DNA of 64,000 nucleotides, taken from positions 37,269,569-37,333,568 of the forward strand of contig NC_092640.1 in assembly GCF_039555335.1 (NCBI RefSeq), given 5' to 3'. The number at the start of each line of letters is the position of its first letter. The stretch's first letter is position 1. This document shows, one piece after another, positions 48,697 to 60,066 of this stretch. Both the position numbers and the translations under genes were made by a program. This DNA comes from Amphiura filiformis. Its lineage: Eukaryota; Echinodermata; Ophiuroidea; Amphilepidida; Amphiuridae. A model generated the notes under the pieces. That model was not told where the DNA came from, searched no databases, and saw only the letters and a list, made by a program, of their open reading frames with translations.

Positions 48697-48772
<76 letters not shown>
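48695..48772. repeat. (GTT)n microsatellite
   Basis: About 25 perfect copies of GTT without interruption. Confidence 0.97.
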
Positions 48773-49472
48773 AAATAACCTATGCGTATCTATTCAGATG
48801 CTGGAATCACGGATGATGGTTTAAAAAGAGGTCGACTGGTACTACTGACATTTTGGAGTCATTATACATAATGTTGGTATATCTAAAATAACCGTAGAAC
48901 GGAAGAGAACCTGATAAATTTTAGGTCCCGACAATAGGCAAAAGTTCATAATACAATTACACGTCTTCCACAATAACAAACACCATATGCATTCAAGCAA
49001 GTGAATGGTGCAAGATTGGTTGGAAGGACTAGCAATGTTTCCGAGTTAGAAAGCGCACATAATAAAGGACATATTTTTCAATGTCTTCACCAGATTGCTT
49101 TCATTTTTATCACTTATCTAATGCGGGTTTCTAAAATGCAAATATCCGAATTTTAACTCTCTGCACGCGTGTGTCGACAGCAAACGACAAGTTCATTTAT
49201 TGTTTTATTCAAAAATTTCATGACCATATTTGGATTCAGCATGAAAAATACAAACAAACCCAGTACTGGTTCAGTGGTTCATTTTTTTTTCTTTTTATGT
49301 TGAAGACTATGGCAACCACGGAGAGCATTAATGAATAATGTAGGGTGTTCTGGTTGCTTATAATCCATATAATTAGTATTATTGGTCATCTCAAAACGCT
49401 CTTAATAAAAATAAATTCACTCCAAAACAACTGAAACGCCCGTATAAACACTTCAAATGTTAACGCAAAATG
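48773..49472. other. Intergenic, no gene seen
   Basis: Nothing recognisable on either strand. Confidence 0.4.
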
Positions 49473-49841
49473 TTAAAGCCTTAATGTACGATTTCCTTCA
49501 AATTTTAATTTTGTTATTCTTTATTCAAAATGTTGAAATAATATTAGTAGTAACTGCCGGAAAGGGTTGCTGTCCATTTTAAGTTGAAATTTAACAAGGT
49601 AAAGTGAAAGAAACTCCACTGGTTATTTTGGCCATTTAACATGGGAGGACATATTATCATATTTTTTTAAATTATGATAATATGTCGACCTATATGTCGA
49701 CCTATAAAGACAACAAATTTGGCCGATTCCATTTAGGTGCAAGTTGCGATTTGTGTAAACATTAGAAATATACAAAAACATTTTTATGAAAAAAAATTAC
49801 CAATTTCATATATATTATAAGATCGTACATTATGGCTTTAA
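49473..49841. mobile_element. MITE with TTAAAGCC...GGCTTTAA ends (copy 1)
   Basis: Ends carry TTAATGTACGAT and its inverted partner. An inner TATTATCATA/TATGATAATA palindrome sits at about 49655-49685. Same family, inverted, at 54846-55221. Confidence 0.82.
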
Positions 49842-49858
49842 GTAAGTTACTAAATAAA

Positions 49859-50030
49859 TAAGGTAAGGTGTTTGTTTACTAACATGTAACTACTTTGCTT
49901 ATAAATATATCCATGAACCCAGGGTCATACCACCCTTTATGTGGGTGGTGCACTCAAGCCCTAATGCACTTCCGTCAAGTTAACACTTTCTTCTCGCATG
50001 AATACACTAACGACATCGTACCCTCACGCA
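49859..50030 (+). repeat. Short repeat, partner at 61769-61900
   Basis: Shares AAGGTGTTTGTTT, TAACTACTTTGC, CTTTATGTGGGTGGTGCA-like blocks in the same order and orientation with 61769-61900. Confidence 0.55.
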
Positions 50031-50031
50031 G

Positions 50032-50460
50032 TACCGTAAAATGGGGTAACTTCGGTCAGCGGGTAACTTTGGTCGGTCAAATCATTTTTTTTAAATGGTC
50101 ATATTTCCAAACAGTAATATTGTTTTTAGTCATATTTTTTTACTTTTTTTAGCATCTTTGTGAACAAGGATGTGTGCTTGATTAATTTTGCAGGGGTTCA
50201 AATGTCACAAAAAACAGCAACCTGTCAATACAGCGAAGATCAATTCTTTTGAATTATTTTTCTTCATGGAATGTAATACTGTGACCGAAGTTAATCCAAA
50301 TGAGGGGTAACTTTGGTCGGGCTATTTTTAACCCCTAGGGCACCCTTAAAAAATTTAGAATCTTTGGTGTAGAGAGGAACTCTAATGTCTTAAATAACAG
50401 TTAATTAGAAATATAATTGGTTTTGTTAAAAGTGGCACAAAGTTACCCCATTTTACGGTA
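50032..50460. mobile_element. MITE with TACCGTAAAATGGGGTAACT ends
   Basis: 429 bases. The right end AAAGTTACCCCATTTTACGG with TA is the reverse complement of the left, allowing one mismatch. TA tips fit a Tc1/mariner-type target duplication. Confidence 0.85.
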
Positions 50461-50549
50461 GCGTCTTAAACATGGGATGCTAGTTACTTTGTCCTCCGGA
50501 GTACAACACCCTGTATTATTCTCAAGTTCTAGCACCTATAATCATGGAA

Positions 50550-50812
50550 AAAAGTCTCGGGACAGTTTAGAACCATGCACTGAATCGATCCCCTTCCCAC
50601 CGTAACAATGTTGATCGGGGTCTTATTTTCAAGCTCCGTGCTGGACTCTGCAACATTGATTGGTAGGGAAGGGGAGGATATAGCTTACAGGAGGATTGAC
50701 GCTACACGTAGAACATTATTTGAAAAACGTCCATCAACATCTACGTGACTGGGGAAGGAAACAAGGAGTATAATTGTCCACGTGTCCCAAAACATTTTTT
50801 CCATGATTGTCT
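50550..50812 (+). repeat. Direct repeat, partner at 52427-52686
   Basis: Shares GGGACAGTTTAGAAC, CCCCTTCCC, AAGCTCCGTG, GGACTCTGCAACATTGATTG, ACAGGAGG and CACGTGTCCC then ACATTTTTTCCATGATTGT. A more decayed third copy is near 900-1035. Confidence 0.75.
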
Positions 50813-51367
50813 GAGCGAAGTCGGAACAATCGTATGTACATTTCATTTTTTGTCACGTCCTTTTTATTATCAGCCCTATCATGCCTATTGAAGCCATTTT
50901 TCACCACAAAGTGTTAATGTTATAGCGCCATGGACATTACAATTATTCAAGCGTTATTTAGGGATCGGTCATAAGAAATATTCATATGGTGGCTTTTCCC
51001 CAGTAAAGCGGCAAGGCAGACACATATATAATAATAATAAAAGAAATAAATGTAAAAAAACACCCCAGATTTAATATATGACATTTTAAAATATATACCA
51101 TTTATCTTGGGATAGCCATTTAAAAACAGAGACATGTTACTTTCCTTAACAATGGTAAACATAACCTTAGTACAGTTAGGTCTACTTGTGCACGCGCTTG
51201 AGCACATTGATAAGATGATCACATTAAAAACAATAAATGTAATATTTTTCTTCAAGTTTAATATGATTTAAAAACTTGGAAAGTTGGAAATACATTCTAG
51301 CCAAAAATGAAGGGTTGCAGCGAGTCTCGAACGCGTGACAAGCGAGAATTCGAGCACTGAACTATTA
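50813..51367. other. Intergenic, no gene seen
   Basis: A B-box-like GCGTTCGAGACTCGC on the minus strand near 51316-51332 is the only hint, possibly another tRNA-derived remnant. Confidence 0.35.
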
Positions 51368-51747
51368 AGTCAAGTTAGCTCAATCGATAAGGCGTTCGAC
51401 TATGGTGCGAGAGGTTGCGGGTTCGAACCCTGGCGGTGCCTAGTACGCTCTCGTGGAAAAATTGAGTTAGCTTGAAATTCCCATGGACAAGGAACTCACT
51501 GCTAATTTGTCTCGTTGTAACCCGTACGAAACTCGGGGAGCTGATCCTGGTTGCGAAGGTTATTTGTGGAATGTCTAGGGTGTGCGCTCTTGAAGCAGCA
51601 AAGTCCCTGAAATGCTGTTAAATGGTTTATGGAATGATGTGGGCCATAGTGGTCAGCGACAACCTGTAAAGTGTGCTGAGGCTTGTGGATCAACGTCTAG
51701 GCGTTGTGCCTGTGCGTAGCGCAATATAAATCACTGCGCTTTTTTTT
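51368..51747 (+). mobile_element. tRNA-derived SINE, about 380 bp, T-tailed
   Basis: The head (51368-51440) has an A-box-like TAGCTCAATCGATAAGG, an anticodon arm TTCGA-CTATGGT-GCGAG with an ATG loop, and an exact B-box GGTTCGAACCC. The unpaired acceptor ends rule out a tRNA gene. A unique body of about 300 bases follows, ending GCGTAGCGCAATATAAATCA then CTGCGC and a run of eight T, a tail layout known from other animal SINEs. Confidence 0.7.
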
Positions 51748-52426
51748 AAAGGACGATCTACATGGGCATAGGAAAAGTAATGGTATAATAATATACCGTT
51801 GGCATACATAATGGTTAACCGATTCGGTTAACCCGTATTGAAAAGCATGCAGCAAACTCGATTCACCAAGACAAATAACTAAAGTATTATACATCTTTGT
51901 ATATAATAGAGGGGTTTATAATAGAGAGTGTGTGCGATTCAATGAGTGTAAACCGAATCGGTTTGCTATCGCATAACGTGTGCCTTAAAAAGAACTAGAC
52001 GCAATGAGCAGATTAAGTATGTCGTGTGGTGTGAGGGGGAGAGGTTGGTTATTACAGTGTGCTTGTAGGAGTGATGGCGGGGTTGGCGTAGACAATTTGT
52101 GTGAAAGACGGTTTAAAGATGTATTTGTATAACATATTATTGTTAACAAAATTTCATCGTCAACTTTTATGATACAAAACATTACGTCTTCGTAAAGCTC
52201 AATTCGTCGAAGATTTGACCAAAACACAGTGAAAATAGCAATGGTGTACATTAAAAGTGACCGTACCCTAAAACTACACACTGTATTTTGAAATTTGTTA
52301 TTGTTCTGAAAATATTAGGATTTTCTATGGACCGAGGGGATATTTTATTGAAATCAATGCATCCTTTCATTAAATAATGCATAGCAAAAAGTGTAATATC
52401 GTTTGGACCTCGGACCTCGGAAATCT
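51748..52426. other. Intergenic, no gene seen
   Basis: ACCGATTCGGTTAACC near 51818-51833 and AAACCGAATCGGTTT near 51951-51965 form an inverted pair. No gene. Confidence 0.4.
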
Positions 52427-52686
52427 TGGGACAGTTTAGAACTATGGACTGAAATCGGTCCCCTTCCCCCGTAACACTGTTATCAAGCTCGTCATCAAGC
52501 TCCGTGTTGGACTCTGCAACATTGATTGTTTGGGAAAGGGATGGATATAACTTACAGGAGGGTTGAAGCTACACATAGAACATTATTTATCTAAAACATA
52601 AAACATGTAAATTTATATAAGACTGGGGGTGGATACAAGGAGTAAAATTGACCACGTGTCCCATCACATTTTTTCCATGATTGTAG
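52427..52686 (+). repeat. Direct repeat, partner at 50550-50812
   Basis: Second copy of the repeat described at 50550, with an extra AAACATAAAACATG segment. Confidence 0.75.
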
Positions 52687-52951
52687 ATTGCCATTTTTTG
52701 TTTGTTTGCTTTTGTATAAATTTTATTCGCAAAAAAGCCTGATTTGGATCACTTCAGCAAGTAACTGTCAATAATAAGTTTAGGTGTGGAGACACCATTG
52801 TATACAAGAGCCCATTTATTAATTCATTTATGCAAGTTCAAGTACCAAGTCTTATTTTGGTTTAGCAAGACAAGATATGCAAATATAAAGATATGATTAT
52901 TTAGAATTCACAGGGACGGCAATATGATAAATTATTCAGACGTCTTAGATA

Positions 52952-53824
52952 TAAACTCCTCACAAAAAGTTTGGAAACTTTCCAAAACGGCTATATATAT
53001 CAGAAGTATTTGAAATTTATTTCCATATTGTTTCATATCAATACAACCATTTTTCTTTCCTGTCAAACAAATTTATGACCATAACTTGTTCCACGGTTGA
53101 GTAACTGTCTTTGAAAGACAGAGAGGTCTCAAACAAAATGTGCCAATTCTGCCATTGTCTGCGCCATTTGCATAAGTAACCATGAGTAAGGAATATCACA
53201 CTGTTTCATTAGTCTACGGTTTCGAAGTGCTGGCAGCCTGATGAACCGTTCTTCTGCAGCCGTTGTTTTTCTTAGGCGACCACTTATGGGTTTGTCTTTC
53301 CGGCCTGACGAAACTTGGCTTTTACCTTGGAGATCATACTGCGGAAACTCCAAAAGTTGCCGCAACTTGATTTTGAATATGCCAGCCTCAAGCTGACCAA
53401 TAGCTCAAGATAATAGAACCATGGTTGATTAGAACTCTCTTGCAAATGAACACTGTGAAGAAGAGACTAACAAGAGAGATTGACTTGCGTTGATCCATTT
53501 TGATCCATCTGTAGAACTGTTAATCCCATCCCAGCATTTTTCATTCAAAATGATAATACTGCAAACAACTTTTTATTAATTCTTTTATTCAAGCATCAAC
53601 GCACTCATTCATTCATACCAATGGTCAGTTTGACACATTTTCTTTGAGACCTCTCTTGTCTTTCAAAGAAAGTTACTCAGCCGTTATCGTCACAAATGAG
53701 GTATCATTGTTGACAGGAAAAAACAATGTTTCACTGATACGAAACAATATGGAGATAAATTTAAAAAAAATCTGATATCAGTACAGCCGTTTTTGAAAGT
53801 TTCCAAACTTTTTTGAAGAGTTTA
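52952..53824. mobile_element. Tc1-like DNA transposon remnant
   Basis: Ends are inverted repeats: TAAACTCCTCACAAAAAGTT on the left pairs with AACTTTTTTGAAGAGTTTA on the right, and further inverted blocks (GGAAACTTTC, ACTTTCTTTGAAAGACA-like) run inward. TA tips. At 53129-53365 on the minus strand a 78-codon frame contains SGRLRKTTAAEERFIRL then ALRNRRLM, the N-terminal DNA-binding segment typical of Tc1 transposases. The DDE domain is missing, so it is internally deleted and inactive. Confidence 0.78.
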
Positions 53825-54845
53825 GTTTATCTTGAATATTCGAATATTTAAATATCTAGAATAGAAATTTTTAATATATTATATTATAAAAACATATTAT
53901 TGAAACTAATAATTCGGCATTACGGAGAAGCACTCTTTGCTGATAATTGGATATGGTGGCTAATCAACTCTAATGCGAATATGCAAATGCTGGTTCGAAT
54001 CTCGCTTCAGTTGTTCGTTTTTGTTGTTCTTCTTCCGTTAGGCCAAAAACATAAATTGTTGACTTGTTTTCCCTCCAGTGACATTTATGAGGTTTTTTCT
54101 TCTGTTTTTTTTTTTCTTTCTTTTTTTTAATCAACGGATCGCATGTTATTGGTTATTGATAAGTTGAACATATTATTCGTATAATTTAACATAAAAAATA
54201 ATAACACATCATTAAGTTTTTAAAAGATATAAGTAATTTGGAGACAAAGAACTCATCTCTTAATTGAGTAGCCTACTATTACAGTAAAGAATTAATGTTG
54301 TTTGCTGAATGTAAAGCAGAACTGATATGCATATATTTTCTCATAATATTCTTCAATTCAAAATGCAACATGCAAGTATACTTGTAAGTTGTTTGAAGTT
54401 GTTTGAAGAGGCGGTAAATTATATCATTTTATGTTATCAACACAATATTCATCAAAAATTTTAAAGGAAGGCAGAAACAATTAAATCAATCTGGTTATAT
54501 TCAATAATAATTTAAATATAACAGGTATCTGAGCAACCCTCGAAGTACATTGGAAGCGCTTAGGACGATTATGATGAAAGTTATACTGTCATTCAGCATA
54601 AAGCTAAAAATGGTTGTTTCCGCTAGGGCGAGGGCATTTCGTGTTTTTTTTTTATATTCGGGAAAATCAAGAAAACAAAATGATATTTCATAATTTTCCT
54701 AAAACTTGTAATTTTATATCTGACCTAATGTACACTGATTTGACATTATTTGGTTTTTAATTTGAGTAATCATATTCCTAGTTCTAAAGAGTACAAACTA
54801 CATTTCTTATTTTGCCTTTTATGTTAAACAATTTAAGGCTAATAT
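53825..54845. other. Intergenic, no gene seen
   Basis: At 53955-54012 a weak tRNA-like stretch (GCTGGTTCGAATCTCGCTTC) resembles the one at 43741. Confidence 0.4.
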
Positions 54846-55221
54846 TTAAAGCCATAATGTACGATCTTATAATATGAAATTGGTTAATTTTTTTCAAACC
54901 TGATTTTTTGCATATTTGTAATGTTTACACATGTCCCAACTTGGATCTAAATGGAATCGGCCAAATTTGTTGTCTTTGTGGGTCAACAGAGCAAAGTTCG
55001 ACATATTATCATAATTTAAAAAATTATGATAATATGTCCTCCCATAGAACTGCATGTTAAATGGTCAAAATAACTAATGGGGTTTCTTTCACTTAACCTT
55101 GTTATTTCAACTTAAAATGGACAGCAACCCTTCTCGGCAGTTATTACTAATGTTATTTCAACATTTTGAATAAAAGATAACAAAATTAAAATTGGACGGA
55201 AATCGTACATTAAGGCTTTAA
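54846..55221. mobile_element. MITE with TTAAAGCC...GGCTTTAA ends (copy 2)
   Basis: Inverted relative to 49473-49841. It shares ATAATGTACGATCTTATAAT, GGAATCGGCCAAATTTGTTG, CATATTATCATAATTTAAAA and TTTCAACTTAAAATGGACAG. Confidence 0.82.
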
Positions 55222-56347
55222 TACCATACAGCGGAAACATGTCATGTTGCTTATGGGGGTCGACGCTAAGTCAGGGTTGTGTGTGCGAACTCAAAAATAG
55301 CGCAAATAGCGCGAGAGTATACAAAAGTAACTTCGCGCGTGAGATGAGCGTTGTTGCAAGGTCTGAACGCTGTACCGGGGTCAGCTGAATTCAAGTACGA
55401 TTAGAGAGCACAGGCATATTCCAATCTGTGTGTTATTAATCTAAGTTTAATGCAGTAACACAATTGAAATGTCAGTATATTAATATACAGCACAGTGGGT
55501 AATTCTGAGATTTAAGGGCTATATAAAAGCATTAATGCATGCTTCATTATAAAAGATCATTGTGTTACAAAACCAGTTTTTAAATCTTATAGATACAAAT
55601 TACATCTACAAAGCTCATCTCTCTTCTCAGAAAGTCCGTTAGAATTTTACAAACATTGGATCTAGCTCATCCCATAGATTTGGGTCATGGATGGAAATTC
55701 AAAATTCTAGAATATCTGAAAATGCATATGTATCCTTGTCATGAGGTGCTTTCTTCACATAATCGACCTAATAACATGTTTATCGTCAACAGGTATTATC
55801 AAGCAAATATACACGTGCTGTGTGAGTTATAATACTTTTAATAGTTTTCGTTGGTTGATTATATACAGCCAATACATGGGGAACGTGCGTATAAATGTAC
55901 GTTTAAACGCGCGTGCCGCACATGGAACATCGCAATCTCTTGCGTAACCAAAGATGTTTTATTTTAGTAAAACTAGATACGGTGATGCGTATACTGTTGC
56001 ATGGTCGTGAACGTAACAGTCCCAACTGAAATCCAGAAATGACGTCATTTATTCTGGTGCTGTCACTTCCGGGTTTAACTCTTATAATGCCCTACCATTT
56101 AGCAAACCGCCTATAATTGAAGACCGAATTAAAAAGACTAGTTTGCGTCTGACGTAAGGGCAACGGCGCGGTGAGATTGGTTACTGACCTGCGCAGTGCG
56201 ACATTTTTGGTCTGGTTGACAGGCCTGTTAGGCTTGATTGGACACTGCGTCTATTACAAAGCATCCAGTTTAAGACTGAGTGGTTTAGGGTCTGGTCACT
56301 ACATAATCCTACATGGAACAAGTCAGTTTGACAATGGAGTGAAATAC
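55222..56347. other. Intergenic; fragment of the 12374 MITE at about 56130-56156
   Basis: Only AAAAAGACTAGTTTGCGTCT with GACGT matches another part of the window. No gene seen. Confidence 0.4.
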
Positions 56348-56481
56348 CCATTATTGATTAGGCGCGGATAAAAACACAGCTCTGTTGCGTGTATAGCAGA
56401 AAATTATAATAGAATGTTTGGAATTTTGTAACTAATACTAAATGCATTCTGCAAAATGTTTTCTGACCAAACATTATTAAA

Positions 56482-57071
56482 TGTGACCCGGCAGCACAAA
56501 CGAGCCGTAAATTCCCTAAATTGTATTCTGAGTTACGGTGTAAAATGTGTACGAAGGTCGTATTCATCGGTAACTTAAGCTGGCCCGACATCCGTCTCAT
56601 TTTGATAGTCAAAAACTAATCAATAATCCTATTGTTGAAGTGGATAATAAGCTTCTACCTTTTAATGGCTATAGAACTTTTAATAGCTATGGTCTTTGTT
56701 TGCTTTTGATAAATCCTGTTCAAGTGGTGGGTTACCAGGCATTGTATTTTGTACAGGTATGCATAACCAACAATTAACAATGAGAGAACTTTCTTAAACC
56801 TCGTTGACTTGGGGATGATTTGAAATGACCGCCAATTATGACTGTTTGATATTTATTGCCAGCAATGTGGAAAAAGAGACACATGTAAAAACGTAAAAAG
56901 CTATAATTTTGTTGAAGGAGCAAAGTTTAACAAACCATAACCCCGCTTCTGGATATCGTTTGAAGTCAAATGATATACCATTTTTAAGTTTATGATGTTT
57001 ATTTTTAACACGAAATAAAACAAAATTGTCCATGGGAGGAATTTACGGCTCATTCTCCGTGAACGGTCACA
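56482..57071. mobile_element. MITE with TGTGACC ends, inserted in the composite repeat
   Basis: TGTGACC...GAGCCGTAAATTCCC on the left matches the inverted GGAATTTACGGCTC...GGTCACA on the right. The surrounding composite repeat is continuous across it when compared with 20.7 kb. Confidence 0.7.
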
Positions 57072-57302
57072 AATATCTTTCTTACTTTATTTCGTTTATT
57101 TACTTATTATTTGGTAGATTAATAAGTAGTTGTAATATTCCTCGGTTTATTATTGATTGTTGATTACTTGAACACTTGATTCATTGCTTGATTGGTTGAT
57201 CGATTGAGAGGCATAATACAGACTTCTATTTGAATAGCACCGTACATTAGATACATTGATAGTATTAATTTATTCTATTAAGCGATATCAAGGACAATTA
57301 TA

Positions 57303-57558
57303 TCATGATTACAGTGATTTGAGCATGTTTAGCCGTATGATAGTTTTTACTATCACATGGCATGAAAAGAAACCATGTGATATCATGATATAAAACAAAT
57401 GTTACATGCCAATATTCGTGTAATAGTAGAAATATATCATTTGGTCAAATTTTGACTGATCTATTTCATTCGACTACGCCTCGTGAAATTGAAAAGTCAA
57501 AATTTGACCTCATATGATATAGTTTGTACTATCACACTCATAGGCATGTAATGTATAC
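57303..57558. mobile_element. Hairpin MITE inserted in the composite repeat
   Basis: ATGATAGTTTTTACTATCAC and ACATGCCAATATTCGTG pair with inverted blocks on the right (TATGATATAGTTTG, CATAGGCATGT). GGTCAAATTTTGAC/GTCAAAATTTGACC flank the centre. TATA at both junctions may be the target duplication. Confidence 0.65.
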
Positions 57559-57581
57559 TATCGCACATCTCACAGATGATA

Positions 57582-57735
57582 GTTAGTTGGTGTAGTGATA
57601 ATACACCGTGTTTCACAACCTGGGCTCGATTCCCAGCTGTGCCAACTTATTTGGTGCGCGTCGCGACCTGAGCTAGTTCTTTTCTGATGACTGTGTCTCT
57701 TACAGGCACCCTCCCTCTGGAATCCAAACCACCCC
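57582..57735 (+). repeat. tRNA-derived SINE-like unit (second copy)
   Basis: TTGGTGTAGTGATAA (A-box-like) and a perfect T-arm CTGGG-CTCGATT-CCCAG are followed by the same body as at 21001-21215 (ACTTATTTGG, CTGAGCTAGT, TTACAGGCAC, CCTCCCTCTGG, ATCCAAACCA). The anticodon region is shortened. Confidence 0.6.
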
Positions 57736-57918
57736 CCCCCCCCTTAACACCCCCTTTGATATACGCATTTAAAATGTATTTATCTTTAACAATGATACTT
57801 AGCCCTCCCCCATGCATTTCTGTCCTTACTACTAATGGTCTATCAAACATAATGTCCAGGAACTCCGTGTTACATCATTTGCTTGTACAACATAAGCATG
57901 ACAAAATGAGTCTAGGTA

Positions 57919-58173
57919 TATGTGATGCGATCAAGCAAAATCAGTCGGAACTCGGAAATATTGATTATGAGATATAGCCAAATAAAGGACATATTTCCTT
58001 TTGTTTCTTCTTGTTTTGGAAACTCTTTAACTGCTCATATCTTTGGAACTGGTTGTTCAATTTCAATGGGGTTTTCTGCAAAATCCAGCTTTGTAAATGT
58101 TTTTTACTATCCTGTAAGAAACTGAAAATTTATTATTGCCGAGTTCCGACTGATTTTGCTTGATCGCATCACA
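57919..58173. mobile_element. MITE with TGTGATGCGATCAAGC ends
   Basis: About 35-bp terminal inverted repeats, from TGTGATGCGATCAAGCAAAA to CGGAACTCGG, nearly perfect. A half copy is at 34751. Confidence 0.85.
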
Positions 58174-58380
58174 TGTTGTGCCTGTTGCTTCGTTGCTTGC
58201 GTAATGCTATTTTACCTGCACTTCTTTCCATAAGAAGTCAATGCGAATTTACCATGCTTGTAAAGTGTCAAGGGCTACTTGACTTTTATATTGCTGTTAT
58301 TGATGCAATGAAAACAAGCTTTGAATACGAATGTAATATCTGGCGTGACGATGTAACACTTTCTCGGCAAGTACTGACTT
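58172..58380 (+). repeat. Noncoding duplication block, partner at 46485-46690
   Basis: Begins at the edge of the MITE that precedes it. Same order of blocks as the partner. Confidence 0.7.
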
Positions 58381-59419
58381 TAACTTGGTTGTGTAGGGGT
58401 ATGTTTGGGGAGGCGTGTGCCTTTAAATGATATGGGTAGGTGGCGTGAAAGGGTGAGTGGTGTGTTTGTCCTTGGTTGTGTGGTTGTTTGTATATACCCG
58501 TGATTTCTCTTAAACAACACCTAATTCCTGGGCGAGGTACTTAATTATGTATTCAATTGATTGAGTGTCATAGGTTTAAGAAGATATAAAACAAACAAGC
58601 AAAAAAATATACTGCATCATTTAAAAGAAATCGTATTATATGTCTAAAAGAAATCAACATGATTTTAAACTATCGATAACTTTGATTACAAGTTTGTGCA
58701 ATAAGGACGTTATCTGACCATGTTTTTCAATATTATTTATTTCAAGTGTGTCAAAATGTGGCCAAAGCTTGTAACTTTAACCTTGGAGATGTGGTTGGGG
58801 TGTAATTTTATTCCTTTTGCCCTTACCAAATTATCAAATTTCTATATAATTTCCCGTTCTCCCTCATTAAGGCGGGTTGAAGAGGAGCATCACCTAGCAG
58901 TTTTTGCACTTAATATTGAGTCAAATAAAGCTAACACGCAAGAGAAATACATGTACCTTACTGTGGGTTCTATAATGATTCACATGTGCCTTGTTTGTGG
59001 CCTGAGAATGATTTTTTCTCGGGAAGGTGAAATCACCCAAAACTCTTTGTTTGTGTGTTTGTTTGTTTTATTTATTTATTTATTCTTTTGCCTGAGTTAC
59101 TCATTCAGTGGATGTTTTAAGGTATCCTCTGTTCTTCCATGATGCCCACGAGGCCCTGTAAGATGAATGTGTTATTATCAAGTATTATTTTAGTTAAATG
59201 GCTAAAATATGGCTTCAGACATCCCTCTCTGCGATAGCAATATCCATCGTACTGTAACTGGTGACCTTTAGTCATAGTCATAGTCATTACGTTTTTGCGA
59301 GTGGCAATATTTCATAGTTATTTATAGTTCTAATTTATAATTAGTTCTAATTTCATAGTTATTTATACCTGGATGAATGATAATCTTCATAGTCGCATAT
59401 AATAAATAATTTCTGATCG
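58381..59419. other. Intergenic; one unexplained 140-codon frame
   Basis: The frame 58720-59142 has no recognisable domain. Its middle (LAVFALNIESNK) resembles part of a frame at 42353, and its end is a simple TTTG/TTTA repeat. I do not call it a gene. Confidence 0.35.
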
Positions 59420-59830
59420 GAGTTTGCTTAGCAAATACTGAAACAATTGTAATTTTTGTATTGAAAATCAAATTACTTTAGTATCAATGATAATGACGTA
59501 TTTTTTATCTGTATTCCAAGTTTGTTTTCCATTTGCTACAGGAAATGTATCAATCAACAAATGAAATTAAATTGAATGGAAAGTTGATGTCAATAAAATA
59601 GAAATAAAATAATGCATGACTTGTCTTTGTGATATTCTCCAGGGCAACAAGCCACAGGTCATTCATTACTACTAATAAAACTGCATAAGCCCGGATGTGA
59701 CTTCGTTAATTATATTAAAAGGTGTCTAAAATTATTGGGTCCGTCACGATTTGTGATGTAAAATTATCTTCGTATTGCTGCTTCAGTTAACCTTTATCGT
59801 GTTGTTTAAAGTTTTTGCGATTATATCTAT
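59420..59830 (+). repeat. Noncoding duplication block, partner at 47975-48390
   Basis: Partner of the block at 48 kb, more diverged at its ends. Confidence 0.65.
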
Positions 59831-59989
59831 GTCTAAGGCTCGGGTGGAGTCGGGCCGTAGATAGCTGGTCGGACCAATTTTACAGGGCAGGCAAGTGTAG
59901 CCAACAATCCGGCTTATTACCCTGATCGGAACCGACTGTAACGAGGTATTTTATCATGAGTCATCTGTTTGTTTTTGTTTTTGTCCTGT

Positions 59990-60066
59990 GGGGAATCGCA
60001 CCCGGGGCCTCTCGCACCGAAGGCAAAGACCTTAACTTGTGTGCCACACTGCTCCCGCGTGGCACA
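59990..60066 (-). other. tRNA-like sequence (minus strand), degenerate
   Basis: Reverse complement has TGTGGCACACAAGTTAAGG and CCGGGTGCGATTCCCC. The B-box has one mismatch (GTGCGA for GTTCGA) and the stems are weak. Confidence 0.35.

Larger units (their letters stand above)
56348..57760 (+). repeat. Composite interspersed repeat with tRNA-like segment (copy 2), twice interrupted
   Basis: Collinear with 20569-21240 but broken by inserted elements at 56482-57071 and 57303-57558. Removing these restores the shared order. A C run of about 14 bases lies near 57730-57743. Confidence 0.7.

Noticed and set aside
58720-59142. 140-codon frame as a gene
   Set aside because: No domain, ends in a simple TTTG/TTTA run, and starts without promoter or splice support.
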